From Sphingobium fuliginis (GTDB lineage Bacteria > Pseudomonadota > Alphaproteobacteria > Sphingomonadales > Sphingomonadaceae), in the NCBI RefSeq assembly GCF_004152845.1, contig NZ_SEON01000001.1, positions 744,001 through 808,000 on the forward strand: DNA of 64,000 nt, in the 5' to 3' direction. A program made the translations under genes and the position numbers. Shown here piece after piece: positions 23,876 through 33,443 of this stretch (position 1 is the first letter of the stretch; each line of letters opens with the position of its first letter). A model generated the notes under the pieces. The model was not told the origin of the DNA, ran no database searches, and worked only from the letters and a program-made list of their open reading frames with translations.

Positions 23876-26662
23876 ATGGCCCAGAATCATCTCTATCTCG
23901 TCGACGGCAGCGGCTATATCTTCCGCGCCTATCACCAGCTTCCGCCGCTCACCAACAGGCATGGCCAGCCCGTCGGCGCAGTCTATGGCTATACCACCAT
24001 GCTCTGGAAGCTGGCCGACGAACTGGGCAAGGCGGAGGGCCCCACCCACCTCGCCGTGGTGCTGGACAAGGGCAGCCACACCTTCCGCAACGACATGTAC
24101 GACGCCTATAAGGCGAACCGACCGCCGCCGCCGGAGGATCTGGTCCCGCAATTCCCGATGATCCGCGACGCCACCCGCGCTTTCTCCCTCCCCTGCATCG
24201 AGGAAGCGGGGTTCGAGGCGGACGACATCATCGCCAGCTACACCAGGGCCGCCGTCGCGGCGGGCTGGCACGTCACCATCGTCAGCTCCGACAAGGACCT
24301 GATGCAGCTGATCCAGCCCGGCGTCGACATGTACGACACGATGAAGAATGAGCGGCGCGGCGCCGACTATGTCATGGCGAAATTCGGCGTCCAGCCGGAA
24401 CAGCTTGGCGACGTGCTCGCCCTGATGGGCGACAGCGTCGACAATGTCCCCGGCATCCCCGGCATCGGCCCCAAGACCGCCGCCAAGCTGATCACCGAAT
24501 ATGGCAGCCTGGAAGCCGCGCTTGAAGCCGCCCCTTCGATGAAGAAATCGAAGATGCAGGAAAATCTCATCGAACATGCCGACATGGCCCGCCTGTCGCG
24601 CCGGCTCGTCGCGCTGCATGACGCCATGGACCTGCCCGAGCCGCTCGACGACCTGACGCTGAAGGGCATTCCGCTGGAGCCGCTGCAGGCCTTCCTCGAA
24701 CATCACGGCTTCAAGTCGCTGCTCGCCCGCGCCGGCGCGCCCGCCGCGGCTGTGGCGGTCGCGACCGCCGCCGCCGCCGTCACCGAACTCGCCGCTCCCG
24801 CCGCCCCCGTGCTGGAGGAGGAACCGCCGATCGACCGCAGCCTCTACGAAACGGTGGTGACGGAAGAAGCGCTCGACCGCTGGATCGCCGCCGCCCATGC
24901 CGAGGGGCTGGTCGCCGTCGATACCGAAACCGACATGCTCGACTGCGTGTCCTGCGCGCTGGTCGGCGTCAGCCTCGCCGTCGGCCCCAACGCCGCCTGC
25001 TATATCCCGGTCGGTCATGGCGGCAAGGACATGTTCGCGGAGAAACCCGACCAGCTTCCCCTCGCCCTCGTCCTCGCGAAACTCAAGCCGCTGCTGGAGG
25101 ATGACAGCGTCCTCAAGATCGGCCAGAACCTCAAATATGACATCACGGTCCTGCGCCGCCATGGCATAGAGATCTTCCCCTATGACGACACCATCGTCAT
25201 GAGCTTCGACCTCGACGCGGGCCAGAGCCTCGCAGGCCACGGCATGGATGAGGCGGCGAAGGTGCACCTCAATCATATATGCATCAGCTTCAAGGATGTC
25301 TGCGGCACCGGCAAGAGCCAGATCAGCTTCGCGGAAGTCCCCCTCGACAAGGCGACCGAATATGCCGCCGAGGATGCCGACGTCACGCTGCGCCTGTGGA
25401 AGCTGTTCAAGAGCCGCGTCGCGAATGAAGGCGCGACCCGCGTTTATGAACTGGTCGACCGCCCGCTCGTCGCGGTGATCGCGAAGATGGAGCATGAAGG
25501 CATCAAGGTCGACCGCGAGGCGCTCTCCCGCCTCTCCGCCGAGTTCACCGCCGAGATCGCCAAGCTGGAAGGCGAAATCCACGGCCTCGCCGGCCAACCC
25601 TTCGCCATCGGCTCCACGCAACAGCTTGGCGCGATCCTGTTCGACAAAATGGGTTACAAGGGCGGAAAGAAGGGCAAGTCCGGCGCCTATTCGACCGACG
25701 TCACCATCCTGGAGCAGCTCAAGGCCCAGGGTGCGGAAATCGCGGGCAAGGTGCTCGACTGGCGGCAGCTTTCGAAGCTCAAGTCGACCTATACCGACGC
25801 ACTTCAGGCCCAGATCAACAGGGACACCAGCCGCGTCCATACCAGCTACAGCCTGTCCGGCGCGCAGACCGGCCGCCTGTCCTCGACCGACCCCAATCTC
25901 CAGAACATCCCGATCCGCACCGAAGTCGGCCGGCAAATCCGCCACGCCTTCGTCGCGGAACCGGGCAATGTCATCCTGGCGGCGGACTACAGCCAGATCG
26001 AACTGCGCCTCGCCGCCCATATGGCCGACGTGCCCGCGCTGAAGGAGGCGTTCGCGAACGGCGAGGACATCCACGCCGCCACTGCCCAGCAACTCTTCGG
26101 GGAGGTCAACCGCGACACGCGCGGCCGGGCCAAGACGATCAATTTCGCCATCCTCTACGGCATCAGCCGCTGGGGCCTCGCCGGACGGCTGGAGATCAGC
26201 GCCGACGAAGCGCAGGACATGATCAGCCGCTATTATGAACGCTTCCCCGGCATCAGCCTCTACATCACCGACACGATCGAAAAGGCGCGCTCAAGGGGCT
26301 ATACGGAAACGCTGTTCGGCCGGAAGACATGGTTCCCCCGCATCAAGGCGTCGATCCAGCATGAACGACAAGGCGCCGAACGGGCCGCGATCAACGCACC
26401 TATACAGGGCACCAGCGCCGACATCATCAAGCGCGCCATGGCCCGCATGGGCCCGGCGCTCGCGGCGGAAGGGCTGCATCAGGTCAAGATGCTGCTGCAA
26501 GTGCACGACGAACTTGTCTTCGAACTGCCGGAAGGCGATGTGGAACAGGCCAGCGCCGTCATCCGCCGCGTCATGGAAGGCGCCGCCGAACCGATCGTGA
26601 AGCTGAGCGTGCCGCTGGGCGTCGAAATCGGCCACGGCCCAAGCTGGGGCGCGGCGCACTAG
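23876..26662 (+). CDS. polA: DNA polymerase I
   Basis: PolA fills gaps and removes RNA primers. From ATG 23876 the product is 928 residues, the same length as E. coli PolA. The 5'-3' exonuclease domain (about residues 1-260) has LVDGSGYIFRAYHQLPPL and EADDIIASYTRAAV. The 3'-5' proofreading domain keeps the DxE motif (VAVDTETDML) and YAAEDADVTLRLW. The polymerase domain has the A motif AADYSQIELRLAAHMADV, the O-helix region RGRAKTINFAILYGIS, and the C motif VHDELVFELP. All three activities look intact. The TAG stop is supplied by the left end of a 145-bp repeat. Confidence 0.97.
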   Translation: MAQNHLYLVDGSGYIFRAYHQLPPLTNRHGQPVGAVYGYTTMLWKLADELGKAEGPTHLAVVLDKGSHTFRNDMYDAYKANRPPPPEDLVPQFPMIRDATRAFSLPCIEEAGFEADDIIASYTRAAVAAGWHVTIVSSDKDLMQLIQPGVDMYDTMKNERRGADYVMAKFGVQPEQLGDVLALMGDSVDNVPGIPGIGPKTAAKLITEYGSLEAALEAAPSMKKSKMQENLIEHADMARLSRRLVALHDAMDLPEPLDDLTLKGIPLEPLQAFLEHHGFKSLLARAGAPAAAVAVATAAAAVTELAAPAAPVLEEEPPIDRSLYETVVTEEALDRWIAAAHAEGLVAVDTETDMLDCVSCALVGVSLAVGPNAACYIPVGHGGKDMFAEKPDQLPLALVLAKLKPLLEDDSVLKIGQNLKYDITVLRRHGIEIFPYDDTIVMSFDLDAGQSLAGHGMDEAAKVHLNHICISFKDVCGTGKSQISFAEVPLDKATEYAAEDADVTLRLWKLFKSRVANEGATRVYELVDRPLVAVIAKMEHEGIKVDREALSRLSAEFTAEIAKLEGEIHGLAGQPFAIGSTQQLGAILFDKMGYKGGKKGKSGAYSTDVTILEQLKAQGAEIAGKVLDWRQLSKLKSTYTDALQAQINRDTSRVHTSYSLSGAQTGRLSSTDPNLQNIPIRTEVGRQIRHAFVAEPGNVILAADYSQIELRLAAHMADVPALKEAFANGEDIHAATAQQLFGEVNRDTRGRAKTINFAILYGISRWGLAGRLEISADEAQDMISRYYERFPGISLYITDTIEKARSRGYTETLFGRKTWFPRIKASIQHERQGAERAAINAPIQGTSADIIKRAMARMGPALAAEGLHQVKMLLQVHDELVFELPEGDVEQASAVIRRVMEGAAEPIVKLSVPLGVEIGHGPSWGAAH

Positions 26663-26804
26663 AGCCAATCGACATTCAGCCCTGACGGTCTGCAAATGAC
26701 GCTTTTCCGTGCTTCCGGTGCTCACCTACCTTGAGTAGGCTGCGCTCCGGGTCACGGAAAACACCATTTTCGGCTCGTCATCTTCTGAATGTCGATTGGC
26801 TCTA
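26660..26804. repeat. 145-bp element with 20-bp terminal inverted repeats, copy 1
   Basis: The element is bounded by perfect 20-bp inverted repeats (TAGAGCCAATCGACATTCAG and its complement). Inside are further short complementary segments (TTTTCCGTG and CACGGAAAA, plus CTACCTTGAGTAGG). The first three bases are the polA stop codon. A near-identical copy lies at 57655-57800. It contains no gene and could be a MITE-like or REP-like unit. Confidence 0.88.
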
Positions 26805-26832
26805 ATCCTTGAAAGCGCGGCGCGCCAGGAAT

Positions 26833-28293
26833 TCACCCCCGCGCGTACCGGTCCTCATACCGAACGATGTCGTCTTCCCCCAGATAGGTTCCCGTCTGCA
26901 CCTCGATGAACACGACGGGAATCTTCCCCGGATTCTCGACCCGATGCTTCGCCCCCGCCGGGACATAAAGCGACTGGTTTTCCGTCAGCAGCGTCACCTC
27001 TTCATTCACCGTGACCTTGGCCGTCCCTTCGACGACGATCCAATGTTCCGACCGATGGAAATGGCTCTGCAGGCTCAATGACTGCCCCGGCTGCACGACG
27101 ATCCGCTTCACCTGGAAGCGCTCGCCCGCCAGCAGGCCCTCCACCCAACCCCATGGCCGGTGATCCTTGGGGAAACTTTCCGCCTGCGCGGCGCCCTTCT
27201 TCTTGAGCGCCTCGACGGCCAGCTTCACATCCTGCGAGCGCGCCTTGTCCGCGATCAGCACCGCGTCGTTCATCGCCACCGCAATGATGTTGCTGAGCCC
27301 GATGCCGACCAGTTCCATGCCTTCACTGTCGGACCGCAGCAGCGTATCGCTGCAATCGATCGCCGTCGCCCCGCCGCTCACCGTCACTCCGGCCGTATCC
27401 GGACCGGCATGGCTCCACACCGCATCCCAGCCGCCCAGGTCGGACCAGCCAGAGCCATAGGGCACGACCGACAGATTGTCGGCCCGCTCCATGACGGCAT
27501 AATCGATGGAAATGTCCGGCGCGCTGTCCCATGCTTCCGCCGCCAGCCGCAAAAAGCCCAGATCGCCTTCCGCCGCCTCGACCGCCGGCCGCACCGCCGC
27601 CAGCACGTCGGGCGCATGGGCCTCGAAGGCGGCGACCAGATCCTTCGCCGCAAACAGGAAAATCCCCGCATTCCAGAGATGATCGCCGCTCGCCAGCATC
27701 TCTGCCGCACGAACCGCATCGGGCTTTTCGACAAAGCGCGCCAGCTTGATCGGTTCGCCCGATCCATCCGGCCGGGCGACGACCTGCAAATAGCCATAGC
27801 CGGTTTCCGGCCGTGTCGGCTGAATGCCGAAGGTCACCAGATCGCCGGCATGCGCCGCCGCCAAGCCTTGGCTCACCGCCGCACGGAAGGCCTCTGCATC
27901 GGGCACCACATGGTCCGATGGCGCGACCAGCATCACCGCCCCTGGATCGTCCGCCATCAAATGCAGGGCCGCCGCCAATATGGCGGGCGCCGTGTTGCGC
28001 ACCGAAGGCTCGATCATGATGGCCCGCGGATCGGCGCCTTCCTGCGCCAGTTGTTCGGCTACGATGAAACGGAACGCCGCGTTGGTCAGGACGACAGGAC
28101 GGCCAAAGGCGAAACCCTCGCCCGCACCCGACAGCCGCCGCACCACGGAGCGGAACAGCGTCTCCTCGCCCAGCAACGGCACGAACTGCTTGGGATAGGA
28201 TTTGCGCGACAGGGGCCACAACCGCGTCCCCGATCCACCGGCCAATATGACTGGCGTAACCTGCTGAAATTCTTTTCCTTCGATACCCGGCAT
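26833..28293 (-). CDS. Mannose-1-phosphate guanylyltransferase / mannose-6-phosphate isomerase
   Basis: This is a type II bifunctional enzyme making GDP-mannose for exopolysaccharide or other mannose-derived sugars. From ATG 28293 it has 486 residues. The nucleotidyltransferase domain has the signature VILAGGSGTRLWPLSRKSYP and VAPSDHVVPDAEAF. The C-terminal cupin-type isomerase domain has SLQSHFHRSEHWIVVEGTAK and LYVPAGAKHRVENPG. An in-frame upstream extension of 25 residues lacks family similarity. The gene is free-standing, with no polysaccharide genes alongside. Confidence 0.92.
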   Translation of the reverse strand: MPGIEGKEFQQVTPVILAGGSGTRLWPLSRKSYPKQFVPLLGEETLFRSVVRRLSGAGEGFAFGRPVVLTNAAFRFIVAEQLAQEGADPRAIMIEPSVRNTAPAILAAALHLMADDPGAVMLVAPSDHVVPDAEAFRAAVSQGLAAAHAGDLVTFGIQPTRPETGYGYLQVVARPDGSGEPIKLARFVEKPDAVRAAEMLASGDHLWNAGIFLFAAKDLVAAFEAHAPDVLAAVRPAVEAAEGDLGFLRLAAEAWDSAPDISIDYAVMERADNLSVVPYGSGWSDLGGWDAVWSHAGPDTAGVTVSGGATAIDCSDTLLRSDSEGMELVGIGLSNIIAVAMNDAVLIADKARSQDVKLAVEALKKKGAAQAESFPKDHRPWGWVEGLLAGERFQVKRIVVQPGQSLSLQSHFHRSEHWIVVEGTAKVTVNEEVTLLTENQSLYVPAGAKHRVENPGKIPVVFIEVQTGTYLGEDDIVRYEDRYARG

Positions 28294-28382
28294 GCAACTC
28301 ACTCGAACAAGGCGATCCCTCCCGATGGGACCATATCCGCCCCTCTTATCGCCATTCCGTGAAAGCACCTATGAAGAAGCCG

Positions 28383-28410
28383 AAAAAAAGCGGCCCGCAC
28401 CGGGGCCGCT
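28383..28410 (-). terminator. Rho-independent terminator of zinc-ribbon gene
   Basis: On the minus strand AGCGGCCC and GGGCCGCT form a perfect 8-bp stem with a 6-base loop followed by seven T. It lies just past the stop of the gene at 28416. Confidence 0.85.
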
Positions 28411-28415
28411 TATCG

Positions 28416-28688
28416 TCAGTCGAACAGCTCTTCGAGAAAGCTCTTCTTCCGCTTCTTCTGATAATATCGCCCGTCGTCACGATGGTCGCGGTCCGGCCGA
28501 TAGCTCGGCTGTGGAGCCGGAACCCCGCCCGCCGACCGTTCGATGATCTTGTCCAGTTCACCCCGGTCGAGCCAGACGCCCCGACATTGCGGGCAATAGT
28601 CGATCTCCACGCCTTGCCGGTCCGTCATGGAGAGCCCCACATGACAGACCGGGCAGAGCATGGCCGACACCGCGGCCTGATCCCGCAT
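28416..28688 (-). CDS. Small zinc-ribbon protein (TFIIB-type zinc finger family)
   Basis: This 90-residue cytoplasmic protein has two Cys pairs spaced as a zinc ribbon: CPVCHVGL and CPQCRGVWLDRGELDKII. This is the zf-TFIIB (YhhY/BshC-unrelated) small protein family seen widely in proteobacteria. The C-terminal third is charged and rich in Arg, Asp and Lys, ending KKSFLEELFD. It lies 5 bases downstream of the BAX-inhibitor family gene, so the two are co-transcribed and end at the terminator above. Its function is unknown. Confidence 0.85.
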   Translation of the reverse strand: MRDQAAVSAMLCPVCHVGLSMTDRQGVEIDYCPQCRGVWLDRGELDKIIERSAGGVPAPQPSYRPDRDHRDDGRYYQKKRKKSFLEELFD

Positions 28689-28693
28689 CCGGG

Positions 28694-29404
28694 TTACTCC
28701 CGCTCGCCGGTCAGGCTGAGCAGCATCTGGAACAGGTTGACGAAGTTCAGGTAGAGCGACAGCGCGCCCATCACCTGCATCTTCTGCGCGACTTCATGGC
28801 CGGCATAGGCGAAATATTCCGACTTGATGCGCTGCACGTCCCAGGCGGTCAGGCCAGTGAAGACCACCACGCCGATGATCGAGATGACCATCGCCATAGC
28901 CGACGAGCCGATGAAGATATTGATGAGGCTCGCGACCAATATGCCGATCAGGCCCATGATCAGGAACGACCCGAATTTCGACAGGTCGCGCCCGGTGGTA
29001 TAGCCCCACAGCGCCATCGCCAGGAACATCACGGCGGCGGAGAAGAAGGCCTGCGCGATCGACCCGCCGGTGAAGACCAGGAAGATGCTGGCCAGCGACA
29101 CGCCCATCACCGCCGAAAAGGCGTAGAAGGCCATGCGCGCGCCCGCCGTCGTCATCTTTTCGATGCGGAAGCTGAAGAAGAACACAAAGGCTAGCGGCGC
29201 GAAGATCGCCACCCATTTGAGCGGCGTGCCGAAGATCGCGGCGGCCAGCGCCGGCGTATTGCCGATGAAAGCGGCGACCAGCCCGGTGATGACCAGGCCG
29301 ATGCCCATGTTGCGGAAAACGCCCAGCATGTGCGCGCGCAGCCCGGCGTCGGTCTGCGCCGTCTGGCTCGCACCATAGCCCGGCATACGAACGGGATTGT
29401 TCAC
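28694..29404 (-). CDS. BAX inhibitor-1 family membrane protein (YbhL-like)
   Basis: This is a multi-pass inner-membrane protein of the BI-1/YccA/YbhL family, implicated in ion or calcium leak. GTG 29404 is preceded by GGAG and gives 236 residues; ATG 29386 is the alternative. The sequence shows about seven hydrophobic helices from residue 30 onward, with the family's conserved C-terminal region (GLTAWDVQRIKSEYF, then GALSLYLNFVNLFQMLLSL). A structured leader lies upstream. A much longer frame to 29938 runs through that leader and another gene and is not used. Confidence 0.9.
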   Translation of the reverse strand: MNNPVRMPGYGASQTAQTDAGLRAHMLGVFRNMGIGLVITGLVAAFIGNTPALAAAIFGTPLKWVAIFAPLAFVFFFSFRIEKMTTAGARMAFYAFSAVMGVSLASIFLVFTGGSIAQAFFSAAVMFLAMALWGYTTGRDLSKFGSFLIMGLIGILVASLINIFIGSSAMAMVISIIGVVVFTGLTAWDVQRIKSEYFAYAGHEVAQKMQVMGALSLYLNFVNLFQMLLSLTGERE

Positions 29405-29568
29405 GGCGTTATCACTCCATCCAAAAACAGTCTTGACGGATCGAGTGGCCCGGCGCGGTCTTCGTGCTACGTCAGAGGGGGGCAAACGCACACGAACCTG
29501 CACCGAGCACACTCGATGCGGTCCGACATCGCGGCTGGATGTCACATCCAACCGCCAGAGGGGCCCGG
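29405..29568 (-). promoter_or_regulatory. Structured 5' leader of the BI-1 gene (possible ybhL motif)
   Basis: On the minus strand this stretch can fold into several stems: GGATGT-G-ACATCC, CATCGAG/CTCGGTG, TTCGTG/CACGAA, and a competing long-range pair ATCGAGTG with CACTCGAT. A ybhL leader motif is described upstream of ybhL-type BI-1 genes in alphaproteobacteria, so this may be its counterpart. I could not test the covariance model. Confidence 0.45.
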
Positions 29569-29570
29569 CC

Positions 29571-29599
29571 CGCACAAGCAATATCGGTGGGCCAACGCG
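29571..29599 (-). promoter_or_regulatory. Candidate sigma-70-type promoter for the BI-1 gene
   Basis: Minus strand: TTGCAA, 17-base spacer, GATATT. This would start transcription just ahead of the structured leader. Confidence 0.35.
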
Positions 29600-29646
29600 C
29601 CATTGCAAGGGATGGCGCAGAGCGTCGGTCCGCCAGCAACAATTTA

Positions 29647-29826
29647 TTACAATCGTCCGCTGACGTCGGGGTCCGGATTTTGCGGCGACATGCTCCGCCG
29701 GATCTTCGCCGCGCCGATCACGACGCCGCACACCAGACCCAGCGCAACGCCCGCTGCGACATTGCCGGTCGCCGCGCCGATCCCTGCACCCAACGCCAAG
29801 CCAAGACCGACAAAACCCGCTTTCAT
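29647..29826 (-). CDS. Small glycine-zipper membrane protein
   Basis: This 59-residue protein starts at ATG 29826 after a GGGAAG ribosome site. It has one or two glycine-rich hydrophobic segments (GLGLALGAGIGAATGNVAAG and VALGLVCGVVIGAA) with small-residue spacing typical of glycine zippers, then a basic-polar tail KIRRSMSPQNPDPDVSG. A long frame reading on to 31098 is antisense to cysS and not real. It is divergent from cysS, 123 bases away. The function is unknown. Confidence 0.65.
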   Translation of the reverse strand: MKAGFVGLGLALGAGIGAATGNVAAGVALGLVCGVVIGAAKIRRSMSPQNPDPDVSGRL

Positions 29827-29949
29827 ATACAGTCTTCCCTTTTTCGACGCCAAGCATGGCAAGAATGCCCCGGAGGATATTAAACCGGAACTCTCCCAAA
29901 TAGCGAGGGCTGTTGACGCTTCGAGCGAACCGCCGCATGGCGTCATCCC

Positions 29950-31485
29950 ATGAGCGACCAGTTCACACCCGCCCAGCAGCATGCCGATGCGCCTCTGCGC
30001 CTGTTCAACAGCCTGACGCGCACGGTGGAGGCCTTCGCCCCGATCGAGCCGCACCACGCCCGCGTCTATAGCTGCGGCCCGACGGTCTATAATTACGCCC
30101 ATCTCGGCAACCTGCGCGCCTATGTCTTTACCGACACGCTGCGCCGCACCTTGCTGTGGAAGGGGCTCACCGTCACCCATATCATCAACATCACCGATGT
30201 CGGCCATCTGACGTCGGACGCGGATGCCGGCGACGACAAGATGGAAGCCGCCGCCCGCGCCCAAGCCAAGAGCATCTGGGACATAGCGGCGCGTTATACC
30301 CAGGCCTTCAAGCAGAACATCGCCGACCTCAACATCATCCCGCCCAGCGAATGGACGGTCGCCACCGACTATGTCCCGCAGATGATCGCCTTTGCGGAGA
30401 AGATCGCGCCGGCCCATTGCTACGAACTGGAAACGGGTCTCTATTTCGACAGCAGCACCGTGCCTGATTATGGCGCGCTGGCCGGGGGGCGCGACGATGC
30501 CGCCCATGCCCGCATCGATCCCGTCGCCGGCAAGCGCAACCCCAGCGACTTTGCGATCTGGCGCAAATCCCCGCCCGGCGAACAGCGCCAGATGGAGTGG
30601 GACTCGCCCTGGGGCAAGGGTGCGCCGGGCTGGCATCTCGAATGTTCGGTGATGAGCGAGGCGCGGCTTGGCCATCCGTTCGACATCCACACCGGCGGCA
30701 TCGACCATCGGGAAATCCACCATCCCAACGAGATCGCGCAGAATCAGGCATTCCATGGCTGCTGCGGCGAAGCGGACGCGGCGACCGCAGGCTTCACCGG
30801 CGCGAAATGGTGGATGCACAATAATTTCCTCGTCGACCGGCAGGGAAAGATGAGCAAGTCCAAAGGCGGCTTCACCACTCTCTTCTCGCTGATCGACGCG
30901 GGCGTGCATCCGCTCGCCTATCGCCTGCTGTGCCTGGGCGCGCATTATCGCAGCGAGTTGGAGTTCAGCGCGGACAGCGTCGGCGCAGCGCTCACCCGCC
31001 TGAAACGCCTCGTCATGGGTGTCGAAAACCTGAAGGCGCGGGCCGAGGGCGTGACATGGCAGTCGCTGCGGCTGGACTGGCTGCGCGCCAATCTCCACCC
31101 CAAGCTCGCGCCCTTGCTCGAACAGTTCGACGCGGCGATCAGCGACGACCTGATGACGCCCCGCGCGCTGCCGCTTCTGGAGGAGACCATCGCCATCAAG
31201 AAGGTGCCGGTGGACGAGAAGCTCTGCCTGCTCGCAGCCTTCGATCAGGCGCTGGGCCTCAACCTGCTGACCATCGGCCGCGCAGACCTGCGCATCCGGC
31301 CCGGGGACGCGGCGATCGCGCCCGAAGAGATCGAAGCCGAACTGGACCGTCGCCAGCAGGCGCGCGCCGAAAAGGACTTCGCCCTGTCGGACGAGATACG
31401 CGACGCCTTGATCGACCGGGGGGTCGAGGTGATGGACGGCGATCCGCTTCGCTGGGACTGGCGCCTCACCCTCAACGCGACATAA
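29950..31485 (+). CDS. cysS: Cysteinyl-tRNA synthetase
   Basis: This class I synthetase charges tRNA-Cys. The 511-residue product has the HIGH-type motif YNYAHLGNLR, the KMSKS motif (GKMSKSKGGF), the zinc-binding Cys/His positions (YSCGPTVY, LECSVMSEARLG, GGIDHREIHHPNE) and a C-terminal anticodon-binding region ending RWDWRLTLNAT. There is an insertion of about 30 residues after KSIWDIAARYTQ relative to E. coli CysS (461). A hairpin (CCGGC/GCCGG) follows directly at 31490-31506. Confidence 0.97.
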   Translation: MSDQFTPAQQHADAPLRLFNSLTRTVEAFAPIEPHHARVYSCGPTVYNYAHLGNLRAYVFTDTLRRTLLWKGLTVTHIINITDVGHLTSDADAGDDKMEAAARAQAKSIWDIAARYTQAFKQNIADLNIIPPSEWTVATDYVPQMIAFAEKIAPAHCYELETGLYFDSSTVPDYGALAGGRDDAAHARIDPVAGKRNPSDFAIWRKSPPGEQRQMEWDSPWGKGAPGWHLECSVMSEARLGHPFDIHTGGIDHREIHHPNEIAQNQAFHGCCGEADAATAGFTGAKWWMHNNFLVDRQGKMSKSKGGFTTLFSLIDAGVHPLAYRLLCLGAHYRSELEFSADSVGAALTRLKRLVMGVENLKARAEGVTWQSLRLDWLRANLHPKLAPLLEQFDAAISDDLMTPRALPLLEETIAIKKVPVDEKLCLLAAFDQALGLNLLTIGRADLRIRPGDAAIAPEEIEAELDRRQQARAEKDFALSDEIRDALIDRGVEVMDGDPLRWDWRLTLNAT

Positions 31486-31567
31486 GGTTCCGGCGGCTGA
31501 GCCGGACCGTGCGGCGGATCAGCCGGCCCGTTTGTACATATGTCAGGCAAGCGGGCATATTCCGCGC

Positions 31568-31927
31568 ATGCTAAAAGCCGCAACCGCAGCGTTCATGGGA
31601 ATTGGCGCCATGACGATACCGACCGTCGCTGCGCCTGCGCAAAGTTATATGTTCGAGACGGGAACGACCCTGCTCGCCAAATGCCGCAACAAGGCGCCGG
31701 AATATGCCCTGGCCTGCACCGCCTATATCGTCGGCGCGGTGGACGGCATCAAGAAGGATGTGTTCATCGGCCGGGCCAAGCCCAATTGCTGGCCCGCCCA
31801 GATGAATGCGGAGGAAGTGAAGCGCATCGTCCTCACCTATCTGACCCGCTATCCCGACCAGCGGCAGGCGCCTGCCTCGGTCCTGGTCAGCGTGGCGCTC
31901 AACGAACATTATCCTTGCCAGAAATAA
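31568..31927 (+). CDS. Secreted Rap1a/Tai-like immunity-family protein
   Basis: This 119-residue protein has an N-terminal signal peptide (MLKAATAAFMGIGAMTIPTV, cleaved near AAPAQS). The rest is a small domain with conserved cysteines (KCRNKAPEYALACTAYIVGA ... NCWPAQM ... YPCQK), the pattern of the Rap1a/Tai family. That family includes immunity proteins to type VI amidase effectors, but many members in sphingomonads are stand-alone periplasmic proteins of unknown role. No effector gene is adjacent, so an immunity role is not supported here. ATG 31568 is chosen because it begins the signal peptide. Confidence 0.65.
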   Translation: MLKAATAAFMGIGAMTIPTVAAPAQSYMFETGTTLLAKCRNKAPEYALACTAYIVGAVDGIKKDVFIGRAKPNCWPAQMNAEEVKRIVLTYLTRYPDQRQAPASVLVSVALNEHYPCQK

Positions 31928-32018
31928 CGTGCCCCCGCACGCAGCCGCTATAAACTTGCGTTAGCCACTGGTTGCGCGTAGGTGCGGCCCCTATTTTACG
32001 ATCTTTGGGAGACTCGAC

Positions 32019-33389
32019 GTGGCGGCGAAGTGGACGCCGGAAAGCTGGCGCAGCCAAAAGGGCATCCAGATGCCCGTCTATCGTGACGCCCAGGCGCTTG
32101 CCGCCGTGGAGGCTCAGCTCAGCCAGTTTCCCCCGCTCGTCTTTGCCGGCGAAGCGCGCAGCCTGAAGGCCGAACTCGCCAGGGTGACGAATGGCGAGGC
32201 GTTCCTGCTTCAAGGCGGCGATTGCGCGGAGAGCTTTGCGGAGTTCCATCCGAACAATATCCGCGACACCTTCCGCGTGCTGCTGCAGATGGCGGTAGTG
32301 CTGACCTTTGCGTCCAAGCTGCCGATCGTGAAAGTCGGCCGCATGGCTGGCCAGTTCGCCAAGCCGCGCTCCGCCGATACGGAGACGATCGGCGGCGTCG
32401 AACTGCCCAGCTATCGCGGCGACAATGTCAACGACATCGCCTTCACGGCGGAGGCGCGCGAACCCGACGCGGGGCGGATGATCCGCGCCTATAACCAGTC
32501 GGCGGCGACGCTCAACCTGCTGCGGGCCTTTTCGACCGGGGGCTATGCCAGCCTGGACCGGGTCCATGGCTGGATGCTGGATTTCATGGGCCGCAGCCCC
32601 TGGGCCGCGAAGTTCGAGGCGATGGCCGACCAGATCGGACAGGCGCTCGACTTCATGCGCGCCTGCGGCCTGTCGCCCGAAACCGTGCCGCAATTGGGGG
32701 GAACGAGCTTCTACACCAGCCATGAGGCGCTGCTGCTGCCCTATGAACAGGCGCTGACCCGGCAGGATTCGCTGACCGGCGACTGGTACGACACCTCCGC
32801 GCATATGCTGTGGATCGGGGATCGCACCCGGTTCGAAGGGTCGGCGCATGTCGAATATCTGCGCGGCATCGGCAATCCGATCGGCATGAAATGCGGCCCC
32901 AGCCTGGAGCCGGATGCGCTGATCCGCCTGCTGGACGTGCTGAACCCCAGCCGGGAAGCGGGCCGGATCACGCTCATCACCCGCTACGGCCATGACAAGA
33001 TCGAAGCGGGCCTGCCCAGGCTGGTCCGCGCGGTGCTGAAGGAAGGCCATCCGGTGGTCTGGTCCTGCGACCCGATGCACGGCAATGTCATTAAGGCGGC
33101 CAATGGCTACAAGACGCGGCCGTTCGACCGCATCCTGGCGGAGGTACGCGGTTTCTTCGCCGTTCACCGGGCGGAGGGCAGCTTCGGCGGCGGCATCCAT
33201 GCCGAAATGACCGGCCAGAATGTGACGGAGTGCACCGGCGGCGCCGTGGCGATCACGGACGAAGGCCTTGCGGATCGTTACCACACCCATTGCGACCCGC
33301 GCCTCAACGCGGCGCAGAGCCTGGAACTCGCGTTCCTGCTCGCAGAAATGCTGAACGAGGAACTGAAGGAACGCCGGGCAGCCGCCTGA
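32019..33389 (+). CDS. Class II DAHP synthase (3-deoxy-7-phosphoheptulonate synthase)
   Basis: This enzyme condenses phosphoenolpyruvate and erythrose 4-phosphate, the first step of aromatic amino acid synthesis. The 456-residue product is of the plant-like class [19 protein letters not shown] at the N-terminus, [26 protein letters not shown], the metal-site region [11 protein letters not shown] and [15 protein letters not shown]. The start is a GTG (32019) after GGGAG. It is monocistronic, ended by the terminator at 33408-33443. Confidence 0.96.
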   Translation: MAAKWTPESWRSQKGIQMPVYRDAQALAAVEAQLSQFPPLVFAGEARSLKAELARVTNGEAFLLQGGDCAESFAEFHPNNIRDTFRVLLQMAVVLTFASKLPIVKVGRMAGQFAKPRSADTETIGGVELPSYRGDNVNDIAFTAEAREPDAGRMIRAYNQSAATLNLLRAFSTGGYASLDRVHGWMLDFMGRSPWAAKFEAMADQIGQALDFMRACGLSPETVPQLGGTSFYTSHEALLLPYEQALTRQDSLTGDWYDTSAHMLWIGDRTRFEGSAHVEYLRGIGNPIGMKCGPSLEPDALIRLLDVLNPSREAGRITLITRYGHDKIEAGLPRLVRAVLKEGHPVVWSCDPMHGNVIKAANGYKTRPFDRILAEVRGFFAVHRAEGSFGGGIHAEMTGQNVTECTGGAVAITDEGLADRYHTHCDPRLNAAQSLELAFLLAEMLNEELKERRAAA

Positions 33390-33407
33390 TCCTTCGAAAC
33401 GGAAATG

Positions 33408-33443
33408 ATCCCGCCGCGACCATGTCTCGCGGCGGGATTTTTC
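33408..33443 (+). terminator. Strong rho-independent terminator of DAHP synthase gene
   Basis: ATCCCGCCGCGA and TCGCGGCGGGAT form a perfect 12-bp stem with a 7-base loop followed by TTTTTC. Confidence 0.92.

Noticed and set aside
23861..26092. A 743-residue frame antisense to polA
   Set aside because: It has the composition of a shadow frame, with no ribosome site or domain; polA on the plus strand is fully intact.
31568..31927. Immunity protein of a type VI secretion effector pair
   Set aside because: The Rap1a/Tai-like pattern fits, but no effector, VgrG or PAAR gene is adjacent, so an immunity function is not supported.
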